DNA of 64,000 nt from Vreelandella malpeensis (GCF_020622355.1 NZ_WHVL01000003.1:62001-126000), one strand, 5' to 3'. Counted from the stretch's first letter, positions 17,680 through 27,477 are shown. Translations and numbers: made by a program. The notes: a model not told the origin generated them from the sequence alone.

Positions 17680-18528
17680 ATGACGATCAATGCACTGAAG
17701 CTCGAGCGCTTCAAGAGCTTCGAATTCATCATGGGGGCGCTGCTGGTGGGCGGTATCGGCTTTGCCGTGCTGTTCTCCGGCTGGCTGTTCCCCGACGGCG
17801 CCAGCGGCGTCAATCTCGCCATGCGCTTGACGCCGCCGATGGCCGACGGCAGCTTCCCGCTGGGTACCGACCCGCTGGGTCGCGACGTGCTGGCACGGGT
17901 GATCATCGGCGGCGAGATCTCGCTCAAGGTCGGCTTCTATTCGGCGCTGGGCGCGGTGGTCCTGGGCATCGTCATGGGGCTTCTATCCGGCTACTACGGC
18001 GGCGTCATCGACATGATCGTGATGCGCTTCGCCGACGTGCAGCTCGCCCTGCCGTTCATCCTGCTGGCAATCACCTTCATCGCGGTGATCGGCGGGGGGC
18101 TTTCCAACATGATCATCCTGCTGATCGTCTCCCAGTGGGTGCAGTACGCCCGCCTGGTGCGCGGCTCGGTGCTATCGCTCAAGGATCGCGAGTTCATTCT
18201 CTCGGCCCAGGCGATCGGCGTGCGCGACTGGCGCATCCTGTTCCAGCACCTGCTGCCCAACCTGCTGGGTCCGGTAATCGTGCTGATGACGCTGAACGTG
18301 GCCAACAACATCCTGCTGGAAAGCAGCCTGACCTTCCTGGGTCTGGGGGTCGACCCGGTCATCCCGAGCTGGGGCGGCATGCTGGCCGAAGGCCGCACCT
18401 ATCTGCAGACCGCCTGGTGGGTCAGCGTCTTCCCGGGCGTGGCGATCTTGCTTACGGTGCTGGGGCTGAACCTTCTGGGTGACTGGCTGCGCGACACCCT
18501 CGACCCGACAGGGCGGACCTCACGATGA
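17680..18528 (+). CDS. Peptide ABC transporter permease 2 (DppC type)
   Basis: This 282-residue partner permease has the DppC features GTDPLGRDVLARVIIGGEIS and the ATPase-contact segment VRGSVLSLKDREFILSAQAI. The next gene begins inside its stop codon (ATGA), so transporter and metallopeptidase are translationally coupled. Confidence 0.92.
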   Translation: MTINALKLERFKSFEFIMGALLVGGIGFAVLFSGWLFPDGASGVNLAMRLTPPMADGSFPLGTDPLGRDVLARVIIGGEISLKVGFYSALGAVVLGIVMGLLSGYYGGVIDMIVMRFADVQLALPFILLAITFIAVIGGGLSNMIILLIVSQWVQYARLVRGSVLSLKDREFILSAQAIGVRDWRILFQHLLPNLLGPVIVLMTLNVANNILLESSLTFLGLGVDPVIPSWGGMLAEGRTYLQTAWWVSVFPGVAILLTVLGLNLLGDWLRDTLDPTGRTSR

Positions 18529-20282
18529 CCACGCTACTCGATACCACCTTCGAGCGCAGCGTCGAGGCGCTCGTTGCGCGCTTCGAACGTGAACTCGCCC
18601 CCGGTGCCACTCTGGATGCCTGGGTGTTCGACGACCGCGCCGCCCGCCAGCACGCCGAGAAGACGCTGGCGGCGCGCGGCATCACCGCACGCTTTCGCAG
18701 CGCCTACAAGCCGCTGGTGCACTACGTACTCGAGGAGCTTGACGCAAACGGGCTGCGCAGGCTGCACGTGCGCTATCCGGCGCCCACCAAGGCACCCAAG
18801 CGCTTCGTGCTCGAAGCCTACCCGCTGGCGGGAATGCTGGACGATGGCGTCGCGCTGAGCTTCGAGGCCGTCGACTGCGCGCCGTCCACCGCGCTCTATT
18901 ACTACGAGCTGGCGCTCGGCTACGCGGATGGCCGCGAAGAGCAGGTTCGCATCGCCGCCCCCAACCGCCATCACCAAGACCACGTCGAGGCCTGGCAGCT
19001 TTCGCCCTGCGGCTGGGTCGCCTGGGAAAACGCCGACGGCGAAGGCGATAGCGCCTTCTACGCCTGCGACTACCCGGCGCTGTTCGACGCGGCCATGCAG
19101 GCCGTCACCGGGGCCGAGTGGCCCGCCGAGCAGCCGTTCTTCGAGGAGCTCAACATCAGCGTCACCCTGCCCGCACAGGACACGCCGCTGCCCTTCGGCC
19201 TCGAGCACGTAAGCCTTGCCGAGGCGCTGCACGAAGAGCTCTACTTCTCGCTGCTGGAGGTGTATCAGCGTCTGGCGGGGCTGCCCTCGGGTGACCGTTC
19301 GATCCAGCCGGGCCAGATCGTGCCAGAGATCAAGACCCGCCCGGGCGCGCCGATCTCGCTGGTCGTCACGCTCGCCCCGCTCGACCGCAGCGAGCCGGAT
19401 ATCGCGAACGACGAAGCGGCTCTTGCGCGCGTCGAGCGCCCCTTGAGCGTGGCGCGCATTCACGCCGAGCTCGACGCCCTCGATGGCGAGGCGCTCGCGG
19501 CCGCAAGCCGCAGCGGGCGCACGCTCCATGCTCGCTACCGCCAGGGCACCGAGCGCGCGGTAATGATCAGCGCCGCCCAGCATGCCAACGAGCCCTCGGG
19601 CATCGTCGGCGCGCTGCGCGCCGGGCAGGCGCTTGCCGCCAGCCCCGCGGCCCACTTCGTGCTCTCGCCGCTGGAAAACCCGGACGGCTATCGGCTGCAG
19701 CAGCGGCTGGTCAGCGAGCAGCCGACCCACATGCACCACGCCGCGCGCTACACGGCCTTCGGCAGCGACCTGCAGGCGCAGCGCCCCGGTGGCGAGTTCG
19801 AGCTGGCCATTCGCGAGCGCGCCCGCGCAATGAGCGGCGCCAAGCTTCACATCAACCTGCACGGCTATCCGGCCCATGAGTGGACGCGCCCGCTGACCGG
19901 CTACGTGCCGCGCAACTTCGAGCTGTGGTCGATTCCCAAGGGGTTTTTCCTCGTCATTCGCTATCATCAAGGCTGGGAAACCCAGGCCGAAGCGCTGCTC
20001 GAGGCGGTGACGGCGCATCTGGCGACGGTCCCGGGACTGATCGACTACAACCGCCGCCAGATCGACGCCTTCGAGGCCCACGCCGGGCAACTCGAGTTCG
20101 CCGTGCGTCACGACATTCCTTACCTTTTGACCCGGGACGACGCTCAGCTCACCCCGCTTCAGCTGATCACCGAATATCCCGACGAGACGATCTACGGCGA
20201 TGATTTTGTGATGGCTCACCAGGTACAGTACGAGACCATCATGAGCGCCTACCAGCGCTATCAGTCGATGACGCTGCCCTAG
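18525..20282 (+). CDS. M14-family zinc metallopeptidase-like protein
   Basis: This 585-residue protein has an N-terminal region of about 320 residues that I do not recognise and a C-terminal carboxypeptidase-like domain. The zinc motif HxxE is visible as AQHANEPSG (about residue 349), followed by [15 protein letters not shown] and [12 protein letters not shown], matching the M14 layout. No signal peptide is evident, so it would act in the cytoplasm on imported peptides. It lies between the peptide importer and pxpA, suggesting it releases amino acids or pyroglutamate. A deacylase or amide hydrolase activity is also possible, since M14 relatives include such enzymes. Confidence 0.8.
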   Translation: MTTLLDTTFERSVEALVARFERELAPGATLDAWVFDDRAARQHAEKTLAARGITARFRSAYKPLVHYVLEELDANGLRRLHVRYPAPTKAPKRFVLEAYPLAGMLDDGVALSFEAVDCAPSTALYYYELALGYADGREEQVRIAAPNRHHQDHVEAWQLSPCGWVAWENADGEGDSAFYACDYPALFDAAMQAVTGAEWPAEQPFFEELNISVTLPAQDTPLPFGLEHVSLAEALHEELYFSLLEVYQRLAGLPSGDRSIQPGQIVPEIKTRPGAPISLVVTLAPLDRSEPDIANDEAALARVERPLSVARIHAELDALDGEALAAASRSGRTLHARYRQGTERAVMISAAQHANEPSGIVGALRAGQALAASPAAHFVLSPLENPDGYRLQQRLVSEQPTHMHHAARYTAFGSDLQAQRPGGEFELAIRERARAMSGAKLHINLHGYPAHEWTRPLTGYVPRNFELWSIPKGFFLVIRYHQGWETQAEALLEAVTAHLATVPGLIDYNRRQIDAFEAHAGQLEFAVRHDIPYLLTRDDAQLTPLQLITEYPDETIYGDDFVMAHQVQYETIMSAYQRYQSMTLP

Positions 20283-20314
20283 CGCACCGGCCGATGCATA
20301 AAGGAGAGTCAACA

Positions 20315-21073
20315 ATGACCAACAAGCTCCCTCTGCTCAACTGCGACATGGGTGAAAGTTTCGGCAACTGGCACTTGGGAATGGACGCCGACGTCATGCC
20401 GTTCGTCGACTGCGCCAACATCGCCTGCGGCTACCACGCCTCGGACCCCCACGTGATGCGCCGTACCGTGGCGCTGGCCGCCACACACGGCGTGCGCATC
20501 GGCGCACACCCCGGCTACCCGGACCTGATGGGGTTCGGACGGCGCTCGATGGCCTGCTCGGCGGCCGAGGTCGAGGACATGATCCTCTATCAGGCAGGCG
20601 CGCTTTCCGGCATCTGCCGCGCCGAAGGCGCCGAGCTTGCCTACATCAAGCCGCACGGCGCGATGTACAACGACATGGCCGCCAACCTCGAATTGCTTGA
20701 AGGCGCGCTTCGCGCGGTCAAGACCTTCGATGCCACGCTCCCGCTGATGGTGATGTCCACCGCCGACACTCAAGGCCAGCGGGCGCTGGCCGAGCAAATG
20801 GGCGTGACGCTGTGGTTCGAGACCTTCGCCGACCGCGCCTATGAGGCCAACGGGCACCTCGCTTCGCGAAGACTCGAAGGCGCGGTGCATCACGACCGCG
20901 CCACCATCGTCGCCCAGGCCGAGAAGCTCGCCCGGGGCGAGGCGCTGACCGCCCGCGACGGTACGCCGCTGATACTGGCCTGCGACACGCTCTGCGTACA
21001 CGGCGACAACCCGGAATCGATCAAGGCGGTGCGCGCCATTCGTGACGCGTTCGACGCTCTGGAGCGCGCGTGA
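20315..21073 (+). CDS. pxpA: 5-oxoprolinase subunit A
   Basis: This 252-residue LamB/YcsF-family protein is the A component of the ATP-dependent prokaryotic 5-oxoprolinase, which converts pyroglutamate to glutamate. The entry [13 protein letters not shown] and the central [13 protein letters not shown] and [17 protein letters not shown] motifs are diagnostic. The ATG at 20315 is preceded by AAGGAGAG; an earlier in-frame codon at 20294 overlaps that ribosome-binding site and is less likely. pxpB starts inside its stop codon (GTGA). Confidence 0.95.
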   Translation: MTNKLPLLNCDMGESFGNWHLGMDADVMPFVDCANIACGYHASDPHVMRRTVALAATHGVRIGAHPGYPDLMGFGRRSMACSAAEVEDMILYQAGALSGICRAEGAELAYIKPHGAMYNDMAANLELLEGALRAVKTFDATLPLMVMSTADTQGQRALAEQMGVTLWFETFADRAYEANGHLASRRLEGAVHHDRATIVAQAEKLARGEALTARDGTPLILACDTLCVHGDNPESIKAVRAIRDAFDALERA

Positions 21074-21774
21074 ACCCACGTCTTGAAACCGCCGCGATGG
21101 ACGCGATCACGCTGCGTCTTTTCGACACCATCGAAGAAGAGAACATGGCCTGGATCATGGCCGCAGACAGCGCCCTGCGCCACGCCTTCGGCGACGCCCT
21201 GACCGACCTGACGCCCTCCTACACGACGCTTTTGATCCACTACGACTGCACGCGGCTCTCGTTCTGCGAGGCCTCGAACAAGGCGCGCCGCGCGCTGGAC
21301 GGCCTGCAGCCGGCAACGACGCAAGACGGCCAGCTCCACGAGATTCCCGTCTGGTACGACGAAAGCGTCGGCCCGGAGCTTCCCTTGGTCGCCAAGCGGG
21401 CGGGTATAGGCGTCGAGGCGCTGATCCAGCGTCACTGTGCCCACGACTACTGCGTGTTCGCCCTCGGCTTCGCCCCGGGCTACGGCTTCATGGGACTGGT
21501 GGAAGAGGCGCTCGCCACGCCGCGGCTGACCACGCCGCGTAAGCGCGTGCCGGCGGGCAGCGTCGGCATCGCCGATCGCCAGACGGCGATCTACCCGCTG
21601 CTCTCCCCCGGCGGTTGGAACATTCTCGGGCGCACGGCGGTGCCGCTGTTCGAGTACGCCCGCCGCGGCGAGCCGCTCTTCAACCCCGGCGACAAGGTGC
21701 GCTTCAAGGCGATCTCGAAGGCCGAGTTCGAGGCCGCCGGCGGCGACACCACTCCGATGGAGGAGCGTTCATGA
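21070..21774 (+). CDS. pxpB: 5-oxoprolinase subunit B
   Basis: This 234-residue protein is of the PxpB/KipI allophanate hydrolase subunit 1 family. It contains [34 protein letters not shown] and [11 protein letters not shown], the conserved core of the family. It uses a GTG start that overlaps the pxpA stop. With PxpC it forms the part of 5-oxoprolinase that phosphorylates and opens the ring together with PxpA. The N terminus is slightly longer than in typical homologues. Confidence 0.93.
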   Translation: MNPRLETAAMDAITLRLFDTIEEENMAWIMAADSALRHAFGDALTDLTPSYTTLLIHYDCTRLSFCEASNKARRALDGLQPATTQDGQLHEIPVWYDESVGPELPLVAKRAGIGVEALIQRHCAHDYCVFALGFAPGYGFMGLVEEALATPRLTTPRKRVPAGSVGIADRQTAIYPLLSPGGWNILGRTAVPLFEYARRGEPLFNPGDKVRFKAISKAEFEAAGGDTTPMEERS

Positions 21775-22697
21775 AGGGATTACGCGTCATCCAGGCAGGC
21801 CCGCTCGCCCTGATTCAGGACAGCGGCCGCTTCGGGGTCAACCACCTGGGCGTCACCCAAGGCGGCGCCGCCGACTGGATCTCTCATCGCTGGGCCAACT
21901 GGCTTCTGGGCAACCCCGTGCACAGCGCCGCGCTCGAGATCGTCATAGGCGGTAACCTGACCCTCGAGGCCGAGCGCGAGGTGACGCTGGCGCTGGTCGG
22001 GGCGGATCTCGGTGCGCGCATCGACGACGCGCCGCTCGCGGCGCAGGGCACCTTCACGCTGGCACCGGGTCAGCGCCTTTGCTTTCGCAGACCCCAGGGC
22101 GGGCTTCGCACCTATCTGGCGTTTCCCGGCGGGCTGGACGCGCCCGAGACGCTCGGCAGCCGCGCCTGCACGGTGCGCGAGAAGATCGGCGGGCTCACGG
22201 ATGACGGCGCGCCGCTCAAGACCGGTGACCGGCTCACCTGGCACGGCGGTGAGCCTACCCCGCGGTGGCTACCGCGCAGCGCCCAGCTGCCGCTGCCTGC
22301 TCAAGGCGTTGTCACACTGCCCTTCGTGCTCGGCGCCCAGGCGGCGCACTTTGCCGGGCGCAGCCTCTACCAGGCCTTCAACCAGGAGTGGACGGTGGAT
22401 CAGCGTGCCGATCGCATGGGCATTCGCCTGACCGGTACGCCGCTTAAAAGTACGCTCACCGGCATCGTCTCGGAGGGCATTCCGCTCGGCGCAGTGCAGA
22501 TCCCGCCGGACGGTCAGCCGATCGTGCTGATGAACGACCGCCAGACCATCGGCGGCTACCCGCGCATCGGCGCGCTCACCCCCGGCGCCTGCGCCCGGCT
22601 CGCCCAATGCCTGCCCGGCACTCGGGTAAGGCTCGCGCCGATCAGCGCCACTCAGGCGCAGATGAACCACCGGCGCCAGCTCAGCGCCTGGGGTTAG
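21771..22697 (+). CDS. pxpC: 5-oxoprolinase subunit C
   Basis: This 308-residue protein is of the PxpC/KipA biotin-dependent-carboxyltransferase-like family. GPLALIQDSGRFGVNHLGVT near the start, FPGGLDAPETLGSRAC in the middle and SEGIPLGAVQIPPDGQPIVL near the end are family signatures. The ATG at 21771 overlaps the pxpB stop; the longer open frame upstream is the shadow of pxpB. It completes the pxpABC set and probably ends the operon. Confidence 0.93.
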   Translation: MKGLRVIQAGPLALIQDSGRFGVNHLGVTQGGAADWISHRWANWLLGNPVHSAALEIVIGGNLTLEAEREVTLALVGADLGARIDDAPLAAQGTFTLAPGQRLCFRRPQGGLRTYLAFPGGLDAPETLGSRACTVREKIGGLTDDGAPLKTGDRLTWHGGEPTPRWLPRSAQLPLPAQGVVTLPFVLGAQAAHFAGRSLYQAFNQEWTVDQRADRMGIRLTGTPLKSTLTGIVSEGIPLGAVQIPPDGQPIVLMNDRQTIGGYPRIGALTPGACARLAQCLPGTRVRLAPISATQAQMNHRRQLSAWG

Positions 22698-22698
22698 T

Positions 22699-22724
22699 CG
22701 AGGCCCCGCGGCCGCGTGGCCTCG
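22699..22724 (+). terminator. weak hairpin after pxpC
   Basis: CGAGGCC (22699-22705) pairs with GGCCTCG (22718-22724), enclosing a GC-rich loop that contains CCGCGG. No T-run follows, so termination here is uncertain. Confidence 0.3.
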
Positions 22725-22805
22725 TGCATCGAACCCCGTTCATGTTCGGTTAAGTCGTCACGGCTATGCTTGAGCACTTTCATGGATGCTTTCGGGAGCC
22801 GCGAC

Positions 22806-24563
22806 ATGGCCGTCACCCCTTTCACCCGCTTGGCGGCACTGGCCGCCCTTCTGGTATCCGCCGGTGCCCCGGCGGACACGCCGCTTCGCATCGAGCAGCT
22901 TCAGCGCTGCGGCGATCTGCTCGACGCCGACGCCCCCACGTTCTGTCTGGCAGTGGCCGGGCTCGAGGAGGCAGAACTCACCTTGCTGCTCGACGGCGTC
23001 GCCCTCGACCCGGCCCAGATCGAGCGCAAGCCTCAGCGCCTGCGCCTCACCCTGGACCCCGCAACCCGAAGCGGTCCGCTCTGGCTCGCCCAGGGCGAGC
23101 GGCGCAGCAACCCGGTGTGGCTCACCCGCCAGGGCAGCCACGTGATCGCCGCCTCAAGCGACGAGATCGCCGAGAACATGGACGGTGTATCGAGCTACGT
23201 GGACTTGGTCAGCGTGATCATCGAGGAGGAGCACGACGGGCTCGAGGAGGCTCGCCGCCTGGCAGACAAGTACGGCGCCACGGTGGTTGGCCAGATACCG
23301 CCGTTGAACACCTATCAGCTGCGCCTGCCGGTGAGCGACCTGGAGGCCCGGGATGCGCTGGTGCTTCGCCTGGGCAGTGAGCTCAGCGTCGATGCAGTGG
23401 TCGTGGAGGAGTCCAACGCGGAGGAGAGCTTTCTTGAACAGGAGGCGAGCGCCCCGCCGGATGCCCATGATCAGGAGTGGGCGGCGAACCGTTTCCTGGA
23501 TGCGGTGAACTTCTATCAACGGCGCCTTTCCCGGGAGCATGACGATGTCGACACCCATCCGGTGCGTATCGGCGTGATCGAACGCAACGTGGATTTCGAC
23601 ACGCCGGATTTCGCCGACTACCTGGGTGACTGCCGTGTCGATGCGACTCGCACCTGCGTCTACGCCAAGGACGCCGCCGACCCCGCCGGCCACGGCACCA
23701 CGGTGGCGGGCATTCTTGCCGCCGCCTGGAACGAGGGCGGCAATACCGGGTTCTTGCGCGGTCTCGACAGCGTCGGCCCCGGCTTCGACGTGATCGTCGA
23801 TCGCGATTCTGATGCTGGCATTACCGCCAACATCGCCGCCTCGGTCAACCTGGTGGAGGACGGCGCGCGACTGCTCAACTGGAGCTGGGGCATTCACCGG
23901 GTGGGCACCATCGACATCAACGGCGAGGAGGTCGACTCCCTGGTGCGCTCCGGCATCGCCATGGACGGCTACGAGGAGCTGCTCGAGGAGTTCTTTTTGT
24001 GGTTGCGCCGCGAGCACCCGGACGTGGTGGTGGTCAACTCCGCGGGTAACGCCTCGTCCTTCTCCGGGCGGGACGAATACCGCCTGCCCTCCTCCTTCGT
24101 CACTGACCAGCTGTTCGTGGTAGGCGGTCACGAGCGAAGCGAGGAGGACGTGGCGGTCGACGATGCGCGCTACGCGGTCAAGCGCGATGCCTCGAACATC
24201 GACATGCGCGTCGACATCACCGCCGCGGCCTGTGTGCACGGCTCCACCGCCGAGGGGGAGCCCGGCGACACGCACTGCGGCACCTCCTACTCCACCCCGC
24301 TGGTCACAGGGCTGCTGGCGGCCATGATGTCCATCGACCCGACTCTCACCCCGGCCCAGCTGCGCATCCTGCTGCGCCGAAGCGCGATGCCGATCGGCGA
24401 GGAGTTCGACTTCGAACCCACGGATGCGGACGACCTGACCGCGCCAATCCTGCCCTCGGAGCGCGCCCACGACCTGGAACACCCGGACATCGGCCTCTCC
24501 GCCCGACTTGATATGTACAAGGCGCTGGATCTCACGGTGCAGAGCCTGGAGCGGGCACGCTGA
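22806..24563 (+). CDS. Secreted subtilase-family (S8) protein with non-canonical Asp motif
   Basis: This 585-residue protein has a signal peptide (FTRLAALAALLVSAGAPA) and a peptidase S8 domain over about residues 250-520. The His motif is GHGTTVAG with His296, the oxyanion Asn is Asn415 in VVVNSAGNAS, and the Ser motif is CGTSYSTPLVTG with Ser494. The first motif, normally V-x-D-S/T-G, reads IGVIERNVDFDTPDF, which aligns without gaps and places Glu259 where the catalytic Asp belongs. Residues 120-220 could be a propeptide-like region. The start at 22806 follows GGGAG and begins the signal peptide. It is either a weakly active or repurposed subtilase; substrate unknown. Confidence 0.82.
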   Translation: MAVTPFTRLAALAALLVSAGAPADTPLRIEQLQRCGDLLDADAPTFCLAVAGLEEAELTLLLDGVALDPAQIERKPQRLRLTLDPATRSGPLWLAQGERRSNPVWLTRQGSHVIAASSDEIAENMDGVSSYVDLVSVIIEEEHDGLEEARRLADKYGATVVGQIPPLNTYQLRLPVSDLEARDALVLRLGSELSVDAVVVEESNAEESFLEQEASAPPDAHDQEWAANRFLDAVNFYQRRLSREHDDVDTHPVRIGVIERNVDFDTPDFADYLGDCRVDATRTCVYAKDAADPAGHGTTVAGILAAAWNEGGNTGFLRGLDSVGPGFDVIVDRDSDAGITANIAASVNLVEDGARLLNWSWGIHRVGTIDINGEEVDSLVRSGIAMDGYEELLEEFFLWLRREHPDVVVVNSAGNASSFSGRDEYRLPSSFVTDQLFVVGGHERSEEDVAVDDARYAVKRDASNIDMRVDITAAACVHGSTAEGEPGDTHCGTSYSTPLVTGLLAAMMSIDPTLTPAQLRILLRRSAMPIGEEFDFEPTDADDLTAPILPSERAHDLEHPDIGLSARLDMYKALDLTVQSLERAR

Positions 24564-24575
24564 GGCCACGCCCAC

Positions 24576-24600
24576 AAAAAAGGCACCCGCGGGTGCCTTG
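24576..24600 (-). terminator. rho-independent terminator of the nicA-nicX transcript
   Basis: AAGGCACCC (24580-24588) pairs with GGGTGCCTT (24591-24599). Read on the minus strand the hairpin is followed by a T-run (six A on the plus strand, about 24576-24581), so it terminates transcripts arriving from nicX. In the plus direction there is no T-run. Confidence 0.75.
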
Positions 24601-24626
24601 GTAACGCCGGTGCGAGGTGGCTCGCC

Positions 24627-25658
24627 TCAGCGGCGGGCCATCTGCATCTCTTTCACCACGATGTCGCCGTCGATGACGATGGGCTCGTCATCGAGGAACA
24701 AGGAGCAGCCGCGCATCGGGATGTCCAGATGGCAGGCGGTATCGTTGGGCCCGCCCAGCTCGTTGTTGGGGCCGGTCGAGAACATCACGTTGCCGTAGAA
24801 GCTGCGCGGTTCCATCCCCATGCCGCCGGGAAACTCCCCGGGCACCATGCGATGCCACTTGGCGTCCGGGTTCATGCCCCAGCCCACGTGACTCATGCCC
24901 AGCCCGCGCGGGTCGTTGAAGCCGTCCATGTAGGACTTCACCAGCTCGGCATCGAGACCACCGCGAATATCGGTGATGAACCCCTTCTCGATGGTGTAGG
25001 TGATCGGGTCGCGAACGTACATGTTCTGGGGCAGCAGGATATCCCCCGGAGCCACGACGATGGTGCCGTCAACGCCGTCGTCATCACCGCCGGTGAAGAC
25101 GAACCCGGAGGGCCAGTGATCCCAGCGTCCGGGCTCGTCGGTACAGGCGTATTCCGCAACGGTCGGGTAGGTGTTCAGCCGGTAGGTGACGTCGGTACCG
25201 TGGGGCGAGGTGATGCGCATCACCTTGGCCCGATCCAGAAGCGCGGCGCCGATCTCGACCTTCTCCCGAAGCTCCTGGGAGGGCAGCATGCGCGCCAGCA
25301 GCGCCGGCGGCTCCACCGCCGTGAGAATGCGCGTGCCCGCCGCCTGGATCGCCATCTGCTCCGGAGAGAAGAGCAAGAAGACGCAGTCGATGAGCATGTC
25401 GCAGTTCTTCAGCGCCTCCACTGCCTCCGGCATCGCCGCAAGCCCGGTGGCGCCCACGTTCCAGCCCCCCATGGCGGGCGGTGCCGGCAGGCGCATGTGG
25501 TACATGTTGGCCCCCAGGCGCTGGCCGGCGGCCATGAAGGCATCGGCGTAGTCGAGCCGTTCGCTGCCTTGGGTCAGCACGACGAGCCGCTCGTCCGAGC
25601 GCACGCCGGACATTTTCAGCTGGTGCAGACAGATTTCCGTAAAGCTTGCGTGATCCAT
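24627..25658 (-). CDS. nicX: 2,5-dihydroxypyridine 5,6-dioxygenase
   Basis: This 343-residue ring-cleaving iron enzyme converts 2,5-dihydroxypyridine to N-formylmaleamate. The metal-ligand pattern known from Pseudomonas putida NicX (His265, His318, Asp320, from memory) is present here as His257 (MSHVGWGMN), His310 and Asp312 (ACHLDI), with a constant offset of eight residues. The ATG at 25658 follows CAGGAG. It is the last gene of the minus-strand arm, behind nicA, the nicB-like gene and a sodium symporter, and is followed by a terminator. Product N-formylmaleamate is the substrate of NicD encoded on the other arm. Confidence 0.95.
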   Translation of the reverse strand: MDHASFTEICLHQLKMSGVRSDERLVVLTQGSERLDYADAFMAAGQRLGANMYHMRLPAPPAMGGWNVGATGLAAMPEAVEALKNCDMLIDCVFLLFSPEQMAIQAAGTRILTAVEPPALLARMLPSQELREKVEIGAALLDRAKVMRITSPHGTDVTYRLNTYPTVAEYACTDEPGRWDHWPSGFVFTGGDDDGVDGTIVVAPGDILLPQNMYVRDPITYTIEKGFITDIRGGLDAELVKSYMDGFNDPRGLGMSHVGWGMNPDAKWHRMVPGEFPGGMGMEPRSFYGNVMFSTGPNNELGGPNDTACHLDIPMRGCSLFLDDEPIVIDGDIVVKEMQMARR

Positions 25659-25680
25659 GATGACTCCTGCTGTTCGTCAG

Positions 25681-25712
25681 GGGCCCGCCGCCTTTGATGC
25701 GGCGACGGGCCC
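25681..25712 (-). promoter_or_regulatory. intercistronic hairpin between symporter gene and nicX
   Basis: GGGCCCG (25681-25687) pairs with CGGGCCC (25706-25712), and an inner CCGC/GCGG pairing extends the stem with a three-base bulge. No T-run is present; it likely modulates message stability between symporter and nicX. Confidence 0.45.
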
Positions 25713-25730
25713 GGGCTCGAGCGCCGAGGC

Positions 25731-27251
25731 TCAGACGCTCACTTGCTCGGGGGTCGATGGCGAGGCCGGCACCTGGGGCGCGCGCTTGCGGCGACCCAGC
25801 TCCTCCTTGATCGCACTCAGGAAGGCCTCGCTGGAGGCGACGTGGGGTTTCGTTGCCAGGCTCACGCCAACGAACAGCGCCGTGGACACGACGATGCCCC
25901 AGATGCCCGACGGCAGGCCCAGCAACGAGTTGCCCGTGGCGTACATGCCGAGCACGAACGCGCTGGTGCCCACCACGCTTGCCAGGGCGCCGGCGGCGGT
26001 ACCGCGCTTCCAGAAGAAGGCACCGATGATCGCCGGCACCATGGCCACGAGCCCCGAGGAGGCCGCCACCGACAGCACCGCGATCAAGTCGAGCTGAAGC
26101 TCCGCGAAGCCCAGCGCCAGCAGCGCGATGACCGGCACGACGATCTTGCCCATCAAAAGCTGGCGCTTCTCGTCGACGCCGGGCTTGGCGTTGGCGTAGA
26201 CGTCTCGAGAGATCATGGAGGCCAGGGTCAGCATGATCGAGTCGATGGTCGAGACCGCGGCAGCCATGATGCCGATCATCACGATCACCCCCAGTACCGG
26301 CGGCACGAACTCGGAGGCCAGAAGCGTGGGCGTTGCCAGATCCGCCCGGGCCAGGTCCGGGAAGGCGGCCAGCGCCGAGAAGCCCCAGAGCACCGAGACC
26401 AGGGTGTAGATGAAGCCGAACACCAGAAACCCGATCAGCATCTGGCGCATGGAGCGAAGCGACGACGGCATGAACAGACGCTGGCTCACCTGAGGGTTGG
26501 ACAGGCTGAAGAAGAACCAGGGAATGCACAGCCCCAGGAAGGTGACCAGGCTGAAGAGCCCGGAGCCGGGCACGGTGAGCGAGGCCGGATGATCACGCTC
26601 GAGAGTGCCGAACAGACCGCTGAAACCGCCAAGGCCCTGGATGACCAGAAACGCCACCAGCGTCGAGGCAATGATCATCATCAACGCCTGGAGCGAGTCG
26701 GTCCACATCACCGAGCGAATGCCGGCGATATAGGAGAAGAAGATCGCGATGGCCGTGGCCATGACCACGCCGGTGGTGAAGTTGATCGCCCCGTCGGTCA
26801 TGCCCTCGAGCAGGTAGCCGACGCCGGCGAGCTGCACGGCGGAGTAGGGAATCAGGAAGATGCAGCTGGCGATCGACACCGCCATGGCGACCCGTTTGCT
26901 GTTGTAGCGGTGGCCGAGCATCTCGCTGGGGGTGACGAAGCCGAATTTCTTGCCCACCGCCCAGAAGCGCGGCCCGAAGATCGCCACCAGGGACACCCCG
27001 GCGAAGTAGATGATCTCGAAGCCAAGCGCCCCGACGCCGCCGGCGTAGGTGAGCCCGGCGAGCCCCACCATCATGAAAGCACTGTAGGTCGTCGCGCTGT
27101 AGCTCAGCGCCGACACGAAGCCGTTCATCTGCCGGTTGCCGAGAAAGTAGCCGGACATGCTTTCCGCCGGCCCCTGGCGCGAAAGAAATGCGATGCCGAC
27201 CGCGATCAGCAGGTAGATGGCGATCGACCACCAGATCATCGACTCACTCAT
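25731..27251 (-). CDS. Sodium:solute symporter (SSS family), putative nicotinate-pathway uptake
   Basis: This 506-residue protein has about thirteen membrane spans of the sodium:solute symporter family (PanF/ActP-like). YFLGNRQMNGFVSALSYSAT near residue 35 and the helix segment GIRSVMWTDSLQALMMIIAS near residue 185 are family landmarks. It overlaps by eight bases with a tiny membrane-protein gene upstream and lies between the nicB-like gene and nicX, so uptake of nicotinate or a pyridine intermediate is the natural inference; no sequence feature proves the substrate. Confidence 0.9.
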   Translation of the reverse strand: MSESMIWWSIAIYLLIAVGIAFLSRQGPAESMSGYFLGNRQMNGFVSALSYSATTYSAFMMVGLAGLTYAGGVGALGFEIIYFAGVSLVAIFGPRFWAVGKKFGFVTPSEMLGHRYNSKRVAMAVSIASCIFLIPYSAVQLAGVGYLLEGMTDGAINFTTGVVMATAIAIFFSYIAGIRSVMWTDSLQALMMIIASTLVAFLVIQGLGGFSGLFGTLERDHPASLTVPGSGLFSLVTFLGLCIPWFFFSLSNPQVSQRLFMPSSLRSMRQMLIGFLVFGFIYTLVSVLWGFSALAAFPDLARADLATPTLLASEFVPPVLGVIVMIGIMAAAVSTIDSIMLTLASMISRDVYANAKPGVDEKRQLLMGKIVVPVIALLALGFAELQLDLIAVLSVAASSGLVAMVPAIIGAFFWKRGTAAGALASVVGTSAFVLGMYATGNSLLGLPSGIWGIVVSTALFVGVSLATKPHVASSEAFLSAIKEELGRRKRAPQVPASPSTPEQVSV

Positions 27252-27432
27252 GATCGTGCTCCTCGAAATCCTTGGTGATATGGATGTTCAGCGCGATGAC
27301 CGCAAGCCCCGCGCAACTCCAGAAGAGAAAACTGCCGTACCAGGCCGCCACGTCCGTCAGGATCGTGTAGGGGGCAATGCAGCTTGCGAGCACCACGAGC
27401 CAGACGGCCCATATCCACTTGCTTCGTTTCAT
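27244..27432 (-). CDS. 62-residue two-span membrane protein, likely symporter accessory subunit
   Basis: This small protein has two hydrophobic helices (about residues 8-24 and 32-52) and an acidic, His-containing C-terminal tail (DFEEHDHE). GAGGTGGATC precedes the ATG at 27432, and the gene overlaps the symporter start by eight bases, implying coupled translation. Small partner subunits of this kind occur with SSS symporters (for example YhdT with PanF, YjcH with ActP). I do not recognise the exact family, so the accessory role is inferred from coupling alone. Confidence 0.7.
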   Translation of the reverse strand: MKRSKWIWAVWLVVLASCIAPYTILTDVAAWYGSFLFWSCAGLAVIALNIHITKDFEEHDHE

Positions 27433-27477
27433 GATCCACCTCGTCTTGTATTGTCAGGGAGAGCGTTGCGGGTTGTT

